64,000 nt of DNA from CAWDMN01 sp963803155 (GTDB lineage Bacteria > Acidobacteriota > Terriglobia > Versatilivoradales > Versatilivoraceae): positions 124,001 to 188,000 of the forward strand of contig CAWDMN010000046.1 of the NCBI GenBank assembly GCA_963803155.1. Direction: 5' to 3'. A program made the position numbers and the translations under genes. Below are positions 53,196 through 62,985 of the stretch, piece by piece. Under the pieces are notes generated by a model. The model saw only the letters and a program-made list of their open reading frames with translations, was not told the DNA's origin and did not search any database. Numbering within the stretch: the stretch's first letter is position 1; each line of letters opens with the position of its first letter.

Positions 53196-53370
53196 TCGGT
53201 AAAAGTTGACGATTTCGAATCTTGTTTTTTTGCCACCATCTTTGTCGATTCCTAAAAGCTGGGACGAAGTCGCGCTAGTTTGCTTGAGCCGCAAAAGTCG
53301 ACGATTTTGAGTCAAGTTTTGGATTGGGAACCAGCGAGTCCCTATAGTACGGGACGAAGTCCCGCTAGTT
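53196..53370. repeat. Two tandem units of a dispersed repeat
   Basis: Unit a (53196-53281) and unit b (53289-53370) share AAAAGTYGACGATTT, then a variable middle, then GGGACGAAGT and CGCTAGTT. A third unit, with the same GATTTTGAGTCAAGTTTTGG core, lies at 15784-15853. The TPR gene's stop codon (TAG, read from CTAGTT on the minus strand) falls inside unit b, so the repeat has been fused to the gene end. Confidence 0.75.
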
Positions 53371-54438
53371 CTTTTCGGCTGGAACTGCATTTCCAGGCTC
53401 AGCGGACACGGGCGGCGCAAGACGAGCTTTTATGTCCTCCTTGGCCTGTTCCACAAGCAAATCCATTCCCTTTGTAGAATTCTTATGAATCAGCTTGTAA
53501 AGATATTCGAGGTTTTTTTGAGCAGTGCTCGAAAATCCTCCGCCCATGGCCACGGCATGCGCAAAAGCCTCCAATGCCGCCGGACCATCGTTTTGATAGG
53601 CTTGGAGAATTCCCAGCTGAAAATAGGCAAAATCATAGTTGGGAAGAAGCTCAACCGCTTTTTGCAGATGTTCCCGGCCTTTGGTCAAGAATTCGGCTTC
53701 TTCCGGAGTGATTTTTTTAACTGGAGCCTTTTGGCCGGTGTCAGGGGTGGATTGCACAACAGCGGGCGCGTACGCCGCGGCTGCCGGGCTGGCATTATCA
53801 GTTCTTTCTGGCAGTTTTTTCCGTGACAATTCATAAAGTGAAAGAAAACCGCTTCCAGCCGCCGCATGATTTAATGCTTCCAATCGTGTTTTTTCAGCAT
53901 TCCAAAGATCAGGCTTCGCCTCCGCTGGCATGATTGCTTTTTCCAACGTGCTCAATGCCTGTTCTGCAAGCGGGATGGCCTTTTCCGGCTGATTGGCCGT
54001 ATTATAAGCTAGCGCCATGGTCGCCAGGAAGCCCGGATTCCCACCCGACTGTGGAAGAATTGCCTCTCCATGTTGAATCATCTTATCCGGCTGATTCAAC
54101 TCTTGGTAGTGGTATACCGCCCACAATTGAACTTGTACGGCACGAGAAGACTGGGGGTACACGACCAGGAATTCTTCAAGCAGCTTAGTTCTTTCAGCGG
54201 GATCTTTGGTCTGAGTGATCCTAAAATAATCGGTCGCTTCTTCCGGCGAGTCGATACTGGAGGCTTGGGGAGTAGGAACATCATAAAGATTAAGAGTTTT
54301 TGTACTCTTCTTGTCCTGACCGGATGGGCTTGTTTTTTTATCCCCTCCCCCGGCGGAAAGCTGGGAAGGCGGCTTTTCCTGCGCGAAGGCCATTCCCCCC
54401 CAGAGACCGCCGATGAGTATAACTAATTTCCATTTCAT
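53365..54438 (-). CDS. Exported TPR-repeat protein
   Basis: The signal peptide is at residues 1-19 (MKWKLVILIGGLWGGMAFA). A Ser/Lys-rich linker follows, then TPR-like helix pairs (YFRITQTKDPAERTKLLEEF; MIQHGEAILPQSGGNPGFLA; AYNTANQPEKAIPLAEQALS). A C-terminal block has KGREHLQKAVELLPNYDFAYFQLGILQAYQND. Probably a periplasmic scaffold; no enzyme motif was seen. 357 residues. The stop lies inside a repeat unit, so the true C-terminus may once have been different. Confidence 0.84.
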   Translation of the reverse strand: MKWKLVILIGGLWGGMAFAQEKPPSQLSAGGGDKKTSPSGQDKKSTKTLNLYDVPTPQASSIDSPEEATDYFRITQTKDPAERTKLLEEFLVVYPQSSRAVQVQLWAVYHYQELNQPDKMIQHGEAILPQSGGNPGFLATMALAYNTANQPEKAIPLAEQALSTLEKAIMPAEAKPDLWNAEKTRLEALNHAAAGSGFLSLYELSRKKLPERTDNASPAAAAYAPAVVQSTPDTGQKAPVKKITPEEAEFLTKGREHLQKAVELLPNYDFAYFQLGILQAYQNDGPAALEAFAHAVAMGGGFSSTAQKNLEYLYKLIHKNSTKGMDLLVEQAKEDIKARLAPPVSAEPGNAVPAEKN

Positions 54439-54636
54439 AGCGCTGAAATCCCCCTAAAATATTCTTCGCCAAGCATAACAGAATCCTCAGCGGTTCTACA
54501 ACCTTGATGCCACATCAGAGCCTGCGCTGAGAGGAACGCACACTCCAGGACAAAGATGTCTCTGGCCATTCGATCCAACCCCCTAACCATTTTATATCTA
54601 ATGGCAAGCCTATGGGCAAATCCCGCCGATTAATCC

Positions 54637-55386
54637 CTATTTTCCCCAATCGGCTTCACTTTCATCACGAAGCCGATCCAAAGTGCTCTGCATCTCCACA
54701 AAGCGTTGCTGGACTTCTACATCCGTGGCCTGCCGGGAAACATAAATGGGAGATCCAATCATGATCAATGCCCGTGTAAACGGCAAAGGGATTTGGGCCA
54801 AGTCCCAGGTTTTGAGCTGGATTTTTCGCTGCATGGATATGTGAAAACAGACAATGGGCTGGCCCGTCTTTTTTGCCAGCATCACTGGACCCATTTTGGC
54901 GACATAGCGGGGTCCTCTTGGACCATCGATGGTGAAGGCTACATCAAATCCCTTCCTGAGGCTGTGAGCCATTTCTGCCAGGGCTTTGATTCCTCCCCGA
55001 GAACTGGATCCCCTGGCCGCTCCATTGCCGAGCATTTCAATGCAGCGGGCAATATACTCACCATCAAAATTCTGGCTGGTCATGACCACAATGCCCTGAT
55101 TTCGAAAATACCAGGCTCCAGGAAATATGCGGCCATGCCAAAAGACCAGGATCGCCCGCTTCCCTTGCCCATACACGTTTTCCAAATTTTCCCGGCCCAC
55201 CGATTTCCACCGCATGGTTCTGCCAACCAACCAGACGATGGCGGCAGCCATATGCGATATCAAAAAGATTTGAATCCGCTGCCAAAGCGTGAATTCGCGC
55301 GGCTTATTCCAAAAGGCCAGATTCCCCGAAGAAGGAGTGGGCTGCTGTACGTTCGGGGTTTCCGCCGGAGGAATTTCGACCATCAA
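54637..55386 (-). CDS. DUF374-type lysophospholipid acyltransferase-like protein
   Basis: This is an inner-membrane protein of about 249 residues from the LPLAT superfamily. An N-terminal hydrophobic part (IQIFLISHMAAAIVWLVGRT) precedes the acyltransferase fold, with FWHGRIFPGAWYFRNQGIVV and the conserved FTIDGPRGPRYVAKMGPVML (DGPRGP motif). DUF374 proteins are thought to act in lipid A or lipid modification. It lies 73 bases after chrA, same strand. Confidence 0.85.
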   Translation of the reverse strand: MMVEIPPAETPNVQQPTPSSGNLAFWNKPREFTLWQRIQIFLISHMAAAIVWLVGRTMRWKSVGRENLENVYGQGKRAILVFWHGRIFPGAWYFRNQGIVVMTSQNFDGEYIARCIEMLGNGAARGSSSRGGIKALAEMAHSLRKGFDVAFTIDGPRGPRYVAKMGPVMLAKKTGQPIVCFHISMQRKIQLKTWDLAQIPLPFTRALIMIGSPIYVSRQATDVEVQQRFVEMQSTLDRLRDESEADWGK

Positions 55387-55459
55387 TTTGTCTCACTTTC
55401 CGCCGACCTTGAAGAAGGCCGGGCATTTGGCTTCCAAACGATGGCGTCTGACTAAACCT

Positions 55460-56608
55460 TCAACCCATCAACCATCCCAATCCCCCTGCCACCATGATAA
55501 TCCAAAGCGCATTTACCTTGAAACGGGCAATAATCACAAAGGCAAGCACGGCAATTCCCCAGCCCAAATAACCTTGAATACTGATCCGGCCCATACTATA
55601 AACGGCGGAGGCGAGCAACCCCACCACCGCTGGAGTGACGCCCCGCAAAAAGGCTTGAATAATCCGGTTGTCCCTGAAGCGCTGATAAGAATAACTCACA
55701 GTGGCGGTAATCAGGAAGGATGGAAGAAAGACCGCGGCGGTTGCAAGGACGGCGCCCGCCAAACCCGCCACTTTATAGCCCACAAAAGTCGCGGTAATCA
55801 CAACCGGCCCCGGAGTGATTTGCCCAAGAGCCACGCTATCCACGAATTCCCGATGAGTCAACCAATGGAATCGATGTACAAATTCCCCCTCCAGAATCGG
55901 CACCATCACATAGCCGCCTCCAAAAGTAAAAGCGCCAATTTTTAAAAAAGAAGTGAGCATGGGCCAGATCCATTCGGATGAAACCGTCATCGCCGGGATG
56001 AGGGAAGCCAAAAGAATCAAGCCGCCCAGGCATTCCCGCTGTTTCCATCCCCTGGATGAGATTGGAGACAGCAACAATCCGATTGCGCCCGAAATCAATA
56101 CGGTTAAGACAATTCCCCACTTCAACAAGGAAAGAGCGGCAAAGGCAAATATCGCCAATATCCAATCCCAACGACCTTTTATCGCGGTCTGAGCCATTTT
56201 ATACATGGCCAGGACAATGAAAGCAACAATGGCCGGAGTCATTCCCCTGAAAATTCGTTCAAGTTCTGGAACGGAATGGAACCGCAGGTAAATTTCAGAG
56301 AGCAGCAGCATCGACAAAAAAGCCGGCAACAACATCCCCAGCACAGCGAAGGCTGCTCCGCTCCATCGCCGCAGCTTAAATCCGGCAAAACAGCTGATAT
56401 TCACGGCCATCACGCCGGGAAGAGCCTGGATGACCGCCACCGACTCGGCATATTCTTGCGGGCTCAGCCATTTCATCTTTTCCCCAATGTATTGCTGGAT
56501 TTGAGCCAGAATAGCCAGCCCACCGCCGAAGCCCACGGTTCCGATGTAGAGGAAGGCGCGGAAAATTGCCATCAAACTGGGATGTCTTGAATCTGTTGAG
56601 GAAGACAC
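55460..56608 (-). CDS. chrA: Chromate transporter ChrA
   Basis: This 382-residue membrane protein is made of two homologous halves. Each starts with a GFGGGLAILAQIQQYI-type or TFGGGYVMVPILEGEFV-type segment and a PG-containing turn (ALPGVMAVNI; TPGPVVITATF). That is the long form of the CHR family, which expels chromate (or other oxyanions). It follows nuoN by 61 bases on the same strand but has no known link to complex I. Confidence 0.9.
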   Translation of the reverse strand: MSSSTDSRHPSLMAIFRAFLYIGTVGFGGGLAILAQIQQYIGEKMKWLSPQEYAESVAVIQALPGVMAVNISCFAGFKLRRWSGAAFAVLGMLLPAFLSMLLLSEIYLRFHSVPELERIFRGMTPAIVAFIVLAMYKMAQTAIKGRWDWILAIFAFAALSLLKWGIVLTVLISGAIGLLLSPISSRGWKQRECLGGLILLASLIPAMTVSSEWIWPMLTSFLKIGAFTFGGGYVMVPILEGEFVHRFHWLTHREFVDSVALGQITPGPVVITATFVGYKVAGLAGAVLATAAVFLPSFLITATVSYSYQRFRDNRIIQAFLRGVTPAVVGLLASAVYSMGRISIQGYLGWGIAVLAFVIIARFKVNALWIIMVAGGLGWLMG

Positions 56609-56669
56609 GGGAGATAAATTAGGAGAATTTGATTGGAAGAATATGGGATTGGTTCAGGGAATCGCAACC

Positions 56670-58166
56670 TTACATCCCGCCAAAGAGCCGGGCGGAACTA
56701 GCTGTCCAGCGGTCGATAATATTCCAAAATAGTACCAGTACTACGTTGGGGACCAGCAAAACCACTAGGAGCAGATGATTAAGCCAGGAAATTCGTACTG
56801 GAGCCGCGGAAGCTGAACCTTCCTCCAAAAACATAACCTTGATGACCCGCATATAGTAATAGGCCGCAATGGCCGCATTCAAAGTCCCCACCACCGCAAA
56901 CCAATAAATGCCCTTATCGATCACGGCGCCAAATATAAACAGCTTGCCCAAAAATCCAGCGAAAGGAGGAATGCCCGTTAAAGACAGCATGAAAATTGTC
57001 ATGGAAACGGCCAGATACGGGGAATGCCCGATCATCCCACGGTAATCTTCGATCTCAAAACTCCGGATTGAATTATAAATAATCGTTACGATCAGGAAGG
57101 CGCCCAAATTCATGAAGAGATAAATAAAAAGGTAGATCAATATGGATTTTAATCCATAACTGGTCAGGACTACCGATCCCATCAGGATGTAACCCGCATG
57201 GGCGATGCTGGAGTATGCCAGCAGACGTTTCATGTTGTTTTGCGTGATGGCGGCGATGTTGCCCAGCGTCATCGTTAAAACCGAAATAACAATCAGTATA
57301 GAGGGCCAATTGATTCCCGAAAGCAAATTCCACTGTCCGCCGCTTCCATGAGTCAATGTGGAAAAAAAGAACCGCACCAAAATCGCGAATCCGGCGGCTT
57401 TGGGGGCGACCGATAAAAAAGCCGTCACTGGTGTCGGAGCGCCCGTGTAAACATCCGGACACCAAAAATGGAAAGGGACGGCGGCCGTCTTAAAACCAAA
57501 CCCCGCCATAGTCAAAACCAAAATCACCAAAATCGTGAGAGAACTGGGGGGCGGCATCGTGGAACTCGCTAGAGCGTCGCGAATTGCATAGAAGTTCAAA
57601 CTCCCAGTCAAACCATAAATCAACGAAAATCCATACAGCATCGCACCAGCTGCCACGGCGCCAAACAAGATGTACTTCAAAGCAGCTTCGTTACTCAGAC
57701 GGTCATTCTTCAAGTAGCCGACCATCAGGTAAGAAGTGATTGAGACCAGTTCCAGGGAAAGATACAGCATAACCAAATGAGTGGAATTGGCCAACAAGAT
57801 CAAGCCCAGCGTCACCACCAGCATCATGATCAGAAATTCACCCCGGTGGGTTCCATTTAATTCTTCTGAATGCATGGAAGACAAAGTGACCAGTACGGCG
57901 GCCGAGATCAGGAAAAATTTAAAAAACTGGGAAAAAGGGTCATGGGCCAGCATTCCGTTGAATAACCCTGCCTCTCCACTTCCCGTCTGCCAAGTGAACC
58001 AAGCCGCAAGGGCCAGCGTAGCCAAAGTCAAAGCTGGATTTAAGAGTGAACGAATTTGCTTCAGCGCAATGTCCGCAATAATGACCAGCAAAATTCCGAC
58101 CGTTAGGATCAACTCCGGGATGAAGAATCCAAGACTCTGCAAATTATCCAGTGCCATATCGGCCAT
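56670..58166 (-). CDS. nuoN: NADH-quinone oxidoreductase subunit N (cluster 2)
   Basis: This is an antiporter-like proton-pumping subunit of 498 residues with about 14 helices. It has the conserved LYLSLELVSITSYLMVGYLK, KTAAVPFHFWCPDVYTGAPT (the lysine/proline loop) and YSSIAHAGYILMG. It is the last nuo gene of cluster 2, 137 bases after nuoK. nuoL and nuoM, which usually lie between nuoK and nuoN, are missing. Confidence 0.95.
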   Translation of the reverse strand: MADMALDNLQSLGFFIPELILTVGILLVIIADIALKQIRSLLNPALTLATLALAAWFTWQTGSGEAGLFNGMLAHDPFSQFFKFFLISAAVLVTLSSMHSEELNGTHRGEFLIMMLVVTLGLILLANSTHLVMLYLSLELVSITSYLMVGYLKNDRLSNEAALKYILFGAVAAGAMLYGFSLIYGLTGSLNFYAIRDALASSTMPPPSSLTILVILVLTMAGFGFKTAAVPFHFWCPDVYTGAPTPVTAFLSVAPKAAGFAILVRFFFSTLTHGSGGQWNLLSGINWPSILIVISVLTMTLGNIAAITQNNMKRLLAYSSIAHAGYILMGSVVLTSYGLKSILIYLFIYLFMNLGAFLIVTIIYNSIRSFEIEDYRGMIGHSPYLAVSMTIFMLSLTGIPPFAGFLGKLFIFGAVIDKGIYWFAVVGTLNAAIAAYYYMRVIKVMFLEEGSASAAPVRISWLNHLLLVVLLVPNVVLVLFWNIIDRWTASSARLFGGM

Positions 58167-58302
58167 AACCTCACATCAGGACGCAGCAATCAACAATTTA
58201 TGATCATAAAAAAGTCGTGATATTTGTTTACGTACGCGATTCATAAAATCAAGATATTCCACGGCCGGTCTATCGATAGCGGCTCATTGGAAAGATAATA
58301 GA

Positions 58303-58608
58303 TTATTGCTTTAAGAAATCCGCCTGATCAAGATTCACCGACTTGAGCAAACGATAGAGCGTCAGCACGATGGCCAGAGCCACCGCCACTTCAGCCGCGG
58401 CCACGACGATCACAAAAACAGCGAAAAGCTGCCCGTTGATTCCGCCGGTTCCAAACCTCGAAAAAGCCACTAAATTGAGATTTGCGGAATTCAGGACCAA
58501 TTCAATACCCATCAAAACATTGATTGCATTTCGACGGGTCATGATCCCGAGCAATCCAAGAGAAAACAATGCGGCACTGACAATGAGATAATGCGGCAAA
58601 GTAATCAA
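58303..58608 (-). CDS. nuoK: NADH-quinone oxidoreductase subunit K (cluster 2)
   Basis: This is a 101-residue membrane subunit with three helices, including GLLGIMTRRNAINVLMGIEL and the buried Glu of VVAAAEVAVALAIVL. Its start overlaps the nuoJ stop by four bases (ATGA), a normal translational coupling. Confidence 0.94.
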   Translation of the reverse strand: MITLPHYLIVSAALFSLGLLGIMTRRNAINVLMGIELVLNSANLNLVAFSRFGTGGINGQLFAVFVIVVAAAEVAVALAIVLTLYRLLKSVNLDQADFLKQ

Positions 58609-59105
58609 AGGTCTGGCCTCCTTCTCACCAGCGTGGCCGCGCCGATTAGAGCGATCAAGAGCAACACGGACGCCACTTCAAAAGGCAAAAGATATTCGCG
58701 CAAAAACTGAGCGCCAATAACCGCCGTGGTAGGGCTCACATTTTTAGGGGCAGCCAGAGGCCAGGGAGTGGTCCAGGCCACCGCCGCCAAAATGGAAAAG
58801 GTGGCCAGAGCAATAATCACGCCGGGAAGAAATTGAATCACTTCGGTCTTCAAGCTCAAGCTGTACAGTTTATTCGTCAGCATCACGCCGAATAGCAGGA
58901 GGATCAAAATTCCACCGACATAAATCATCACCTGAGTGACCGCCAGGAAATCTGCGCCCAGCATGGCATACAACATGGCCACCCCAAAAAACGTAAACAG
59001 CAGAGAAAAAACCGAGTAGATCAAATTTCGCGATAAAACCACGATCGTCGCTGATCCCACGGTGATCAGTGCTATTCCCAGAAATAGAATATCCGCGATG
59101 TTCAT
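58605..59105 (-). CDS. nuoJ: NADH-quinone oxidoreductase subunit J (cluster 2)
   Basis: This 166-residue membrane subunit has five helices. Segments include SRNLIYSVFSLLFTFFGVAM, the Tyr-rich AVTQVMIYVGGILILLLFGV and a C-terminal EVASVLLLIALIGAATLVRR. It lies 145 bases after nuoI. Confidence 0.93.
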   Translation of the reverse strand: MNIADILFLGIALITVGSATIVVLSRNLIYSVFSLLFTFFGVAMLYAMLGADFLAVTQVMIYVGGILILLLFGVMLTNKLYSLSLKTEVIQFLPGVIIALATFSILAAVAWTTPWPLAAPKNVSPTTAVIGAQFLREYLLPFEVASVLLLIALIGAATLVRRRPDL

Positions 59106-59249
59106 GGGACCTGTTTATACTCCTTGCGGGAAAAATCAAGTGGGACTTTGGCTTGTTTCATAGACATCCGCGGTGGAATCGCGGGATAAACCTTCCTCGT
59201 GATGTCCATCCTCCTACCGAATCCTCAGCAATTCCATTCAAATGCAAAT

Positions 59250-59753
59250 CTAATTAGAGGGCGGGGCGGGGGCCTCCTGATGAGCATGGGCAGCCTTGGG
59301 TGGACCCAGCGGTTTATCCTTGGCAAACCGATAGAGTAAATCCTGCTTGTCGTAGGTGGCAAACTCATACTCTCGCGTCATGTACAGGCAATGGGTCGGA
59401 CATGGATAAGTGCAAAGATTGCAATAACAGCACAACGACATATCAATATCAAATTGAGTGACTCGCAATTTTATCGGAGTCCCATCCGACGCGAATATCG
59501 GCGGTTCCTCTTTCCCGCGTTTTTCCGTCACCATCCAAATGCAATTCACCGGACAGGCGCGCACACATTGCCCGCATCCGATACAATCTTCAATTTTATT
59601 AAACAGCCGCATCCGGCTACGTTCGGGCAGATCCAGACGCTGATCCGGATATTGGAGAGTAACGGAAGGAGTAAAAAGATGACGCAGAGTCACCTTCATT
59701 CCCACCAGCACAGTCCAAATGCCACTAAAAATATCTCGAAAATACTGAATCAT
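59250..59753 (-). CDS. nuoI: NADH-quinone oxidoreductase subunit I (cluster 2)
   Basis: The protein has 167 residues and two 4Fe-4S motifs, CIGCGQCVRACP and CCYCNLCTYPCP. A Pro/Ala-rich C-terminus (KAAHAHQEAPAPPSN) is absent in the cluster 1 copy. The two nuoI products differ clearly around their second motifs, so the clusters are not a recent duplicate. It lies between nuoH and nuoJ. Confidence 0.95.
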   Translation of the reverse strand: MIQYFRDIFSGIWTVLVGMKVTLRHLFTPSVTLQYPDQRLDLPERSRMRLFNKIEDCIGCGQCVRACPVNCIWMVTEKRGKEEPPIFASDGTPIKLRVTQFDIDMSLCCYCNLCTYPCPTHCLYMTREYEFATYDKQDLLYRFAKDKPLGPPKAAHAHQEAPAPPSN

Positions 59754-59880
59754 ATTTTATTCACCGCTAAGCAAGTATGATGCGCAAGATAAAAAAATCT
59801 GACACATCAAAATTCCCAGCCAGGAATTCCATAACATTTGCCAGGGATATCTAGAATCAAGGCACCGGCACATTCCGCCA

Positions 59881-60927
59881 TTACATCAGAGCCGCCCAAG
59901 CCGCCGCTCCCATCACCAGCAGGAAAGAAAGCGGCAACAAAACCTTCCAACAAACATGCATTAGCTGGTCGACTCGAAGGCGCGGCAGAGTCCATCGCAG
60001 CCACATCTGGACAAACGCCAGGAAAAAAGCTTTCAGCAAAACTACCGCCGGTTCAGGCAGAATGGCTTTGCCGAAAAATCCCTGCCATCCTCCCAGGAAC
60101 AATGTTGCGGCCAGAAGGCTTACAAGGAACATGTTCCCGTATTCCGCTAGGTAAAAAAACGCGAAGCGCATCCCGCTGTATTCCGTATGATATCCCGCCA
60201 CCAACTCCGATTCCGCTTCCGGAATGTCGAAGGGAACCCGGTTGACCTCCGCAATCGTTCCCAGAAAATACACAAAAAAGGCGGCAAATGTGAAAGGATT
60301 GCGAAATACGAACCAACGCCAGAATCCTCCCTCTTGGGCATGAACGATTTCCTGCATGCTCAAACTGCCGACGGAGATAATGACAGTCAGGAGAGCCATT
60401 ACCGCTGGGATTTCATAGCTCACTATCTGCGCGACGGCCCGCATCCCGCCGAACAAGGAATATTTATTGTTTGAAGACCAGCCGGCCATCAGGATTCCCA
60501 CCGCACCCAGCGACGAGATTGCCACTGCGTAAAGAATACCCACATTTAAGTCAGCGGCGATAAATTGGCGGGAAAAAGGGACAATAGCGTAAGCAGCGAA
60601 TCCGCCCATGAGCACGATAAAGGGAGCGAGTTTAAAAAGAGGACGGTCGACTTCCGCGGGAATAATGTCTTCTTTCAATAACAATTTGACGCCATCGGCA
60701 AAAGGCTGCGCCCAACCATGCCAGCCCCCCACCCGCATTGGCCCGAGGCGGTCCTGCATATGCGCGGCCACTTTTCTCTCCACCCAGTTGGCCACCAACG
60801 GATAGAGCACCATGATCATCAGGCAGATTACACAACTGACCAGCATGGGCAGCAGATACTGCATCCATTCAGGCCACTGGGCAAATCCCGGCGCCAACCA
60901 CGCAAACAGGTTGAAGAGTGCTTCCAT
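59881..60927 (-). CDS. nuoH: NADH-quinone oxidoreductase subunit H (cluster 2)
   Basis: This 348-residue membrane subunit has WVERKVAAHMQDRLGPMRVG, GILMAGWSSNNKYSLFGGMR and the acidic loop VPFDIPEAESELVAGYHTEY. It is followed by nuoI after 127 bases. It is distinct from the cluster 1 NuoH across its length, but keeps all family hallmarks. Confidence 0.95.
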   Translation of the reverse strand: MEALFNLFAWLAPGFAQWPEWMQYLLPMLVSCVICLMIMVLYPLVANWVERKVAAHMQDRLGPMRVGGWHGWAQPFADGVKLLLKEDIIPAEVDRPLFKLAPFIVLMGGFAAYAIVPFSRQFIAADLNVGILYAVAISSLGAVGILMAGWSSNNKYSLFGGMRAVAQIVSYEIPAVMALLTVIISVGSLSMQEIVHAQEGGFWRWFVFRNPFTFAAFFVYFLGTIAEVNRVPFDIPEAESELVAGYHTEYSGMRFAFFYLAEYGNMFLVSLLAATLFLGGWQGFFGKAILPEPAVVLLKAFFLAFVQMWLRWTLPRLRVDQLMHVCWKVLLPLSFLLVMGAAAWAALM

Positions 60928-61054
60928 TCCACTACCCTTTCGGACTTAAAACTTGAGAAATGCCGTTCAGGGGGAAAAAAGAGAGCCAAAGCACAACCAG
61001 AATCAGGTTGTTTTTCTAAGACCAGACGAGTACTCCAATAAAATTCAGAAGGGC

Positions 61055-62179
61055 CTATCGATCCAATTCTCCCATCACGATATCGATGCTACCAATAATG
61101 GCTACCACATCCGCAATCAACAACCCCTTGGAAATCTCCGGCAAAACACTCAAAGCTGTAAAACAAGGAGACTTCACCTTTACACGGTAGGGATTGTTTC
61201 CACCATCGCTGACAAGGTAAAAACCCAGCTCACCGCGTGGAGTTTCGCTCCGGGCATAGACTTCGCCCTTGGGCGCTTTCACTTTTTTGGGGAGCTTTTC
61301 ATGAACATTCCCCGCCGGCAGGCGGGACATGGCCTGACGGAGGATTTTCACGCTCTCTTCCATTTCGCGCACCCGGACATAGTAACGGTCCCAGCAAGAA
61401 CCCACCGGCCCGTACTGTCCCATGCCGATGGGGATTTCAAAATCATAGGTTTCATACCCGCAATAAACATCATCCTTGCGCAGATCCCATTTGACGCCGG
61501 AGCCGCGTAAATTAGGACCCGTGACATTGTACGAAAAGGCTAAATCCACCGGGAGGATTCCCACTTTGGCCGTGCGCTCAATGAAAATCTTATTGTACGA
61601 GAGCAGGTCGTTCACCTCTTTTAGCGCGGGTTCAAAACCATTTAAAAATTTATGCGCCATTTCGACAAAGCCATCGGGAATATCGTGCGAAACTCCGCCC
61701 ACCCAATTATAGTTGTAAAGCAGCCGCGCGCCACAAGTCCATTCAAACAGGTCCAGAATATGTTCGCGCTCCCGGAAACAGAAGAGAAAGGGAGTAAAAG
61801 CACCCAAATCCATGCCGTAAGTCCCAACCGCCAGCAGGTGGCTGGCAATCCGGTTTAATTCCGCCATGATGACTCGAAGAGTCTTTACTCGGTCGTTGAC
61901 TTCCAGTTTCATCAATTTCTCGACGGCCAACGCATATCCCAAGCTGTTATTCATGGCGGCCACATAATCCATCCGATCGGTATATGGCACCACTCCGGGA
62001 TAATCTACATTCTCGGCATGCTTTTCAAAACAGCGATGGAGGTAGCCGATATGTGGAATTACCTTCCAGATGACTTCTCCATCCGTCTGCAATTCAAGGC
62101 GCAGCACACCGTGAGTGCTGGGGTGTTGTGGCCCCATGTTCAACATCATCTCTTCGCCAACATAACTTTCAATTTGCAT
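61055..62179 (-). CDS. nuoD: NADH-quinone oxidoreductase subunit D (cluster 2)
   Basis: This is an intact 49-kDa subunit, 374 residues: LNMGPQHPSTHGVLRLELQT (quinone-site His), HIGYLHRCFEKHAENVDYPG, PYTDRMDYVAAMNNSLGYAL, and the ending SDGGNNPYRVKVKSPCFTAL, IGSIDIVMGELDR. It lacks the frameshift seen in cluster 1 nuoD and is shorter at the N-terminus. Confidence 0.96.
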   Translation of the reverse strand: MQIESYVGEEMMLNMGPQHPSTHGVLRLELQTDGEVIWKVIPHIGYLHRCFEKHAENVDYPGVVPYTDRMDYVAAMNNSLGYALAVEKLMKLEVNDRVKTLRVIMAELNRIASHLLAVGTYGMDLGAFTPFLFCFREREHILDLFEWTCGARLLYNYNWVGGVSHDIPDGFVEMAHKFLNGFEPALKEVNDLLSYNKIFIERTAKVGILPVDLAFSYNVTGPNLRGSGVKWDLRKDDVYCGYETYDFEIPIGMGQYGPVGSCWDRYYVRVREMEESVKILRQAMSRLPAGNVHEKLPKKVKAPKGEVYARSETPRGELGFYLVSDGGNNPYRVKVKSPCFTALSVLPEISKGLLIADVVAIIGSIDIVMGELDR

Positions 62180-62397
62180 CGGCTAATGCTCGCTAGCGGG
62201 ACATCGTCCCATCCTATGGGGGATCAACCGCGGGTCAATCCTAAACTTGAATTAAAATCTCCGGTGTATGTGGTTCAAATGAACTGGCCAAGCTTCGTCT
62301 TGAATTATTGGCTGCTATTTTTTGTTCGCCCAGGACTCATTTCATAATTGGCCCATCATTGTCTCACGGATTCTGCCCAGACTCCGCCCCCCATCGA

Positions 62398-62982
62398 TCA
62401 TCCCTCGGCCTTGTTTCGGAATGGCTCTCCGGTAAAAGCATCCGTGCCGATGACTTGCCCTTCCTGCGCCATTTCAGCAAATTGTTGAGTGGGCGCAACA
62501 GGCATCCCCAAATAGGTTTCCGGCTGTTGGTAATCTTTCCGCAAAGGGTACCCTTCCCAATCGTCCGGACAAAGGATTCGCCGCAAATCACTATGCCCTT
62601 CAAAGCGGATGCCAAACATGTCATAGGCTTCCCGCTCATGCCAGTTGGCAATGCCCCAAATCTTTTCTACGGTGGGAACCGCGGGAGTCTCCCGAGACAG
62701 TGATACTTTTAAAACGATCTGGTGGCGAAAACTCATGGAGAAAAGATGATAGACCACCTCGATCCGGTCCTCTTCCCCTTTGGCTCCTTTGTAATCGACA
62801 CCGCTAAGGCACATCAGCGAATCGAACACAAGTTCCGGGGATTCCTTGAGGAAAGCGGCGATCTGTTGAATTGAACCCGGTTTCACTACCACATACGGAT
62901 CCAAAACATCCAGCTGAGTTTTGAGAATGTCTTCAGGGAAATTATTCTGCAGAATTTCAACAATCTCGGCAGGAGTCTTCAT
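62398..62982 (-). CDS. nuoC: NADH-quinone oxidoreductase subunit C (cluster 2)
   Basis: This is the 30-kDa subunit, 194 residues. The family signature is WHEREAYDMFGIRFEGHSDL and RILCPDDWEGYPLRKDYQQP. It follows nuoB after four bases, so the two are translationally coupled. There is no fusion with nuoD, which comes 218 bases later. Confidence 0.95.
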   Translation of the reverse strand: MKTPAEIVEILQNNFPEDILKTQLDVLDPYVVVKPGSIQQIAAFLKESPELVFDSLMCLSGVDYKGAKGEEDRIEVVYHLFSMSFRHQIVLKVSLSRETPAVPTVEKIWGIANWHEREAYDMFGIRFEGHSDLRRILCPDDWEGYPLRKDYQQPETYLGMPVAPTQQFAEMAQEGQVIGTDAFTGEPFRNKAEG

Positions 62983-62985
62983 CGG

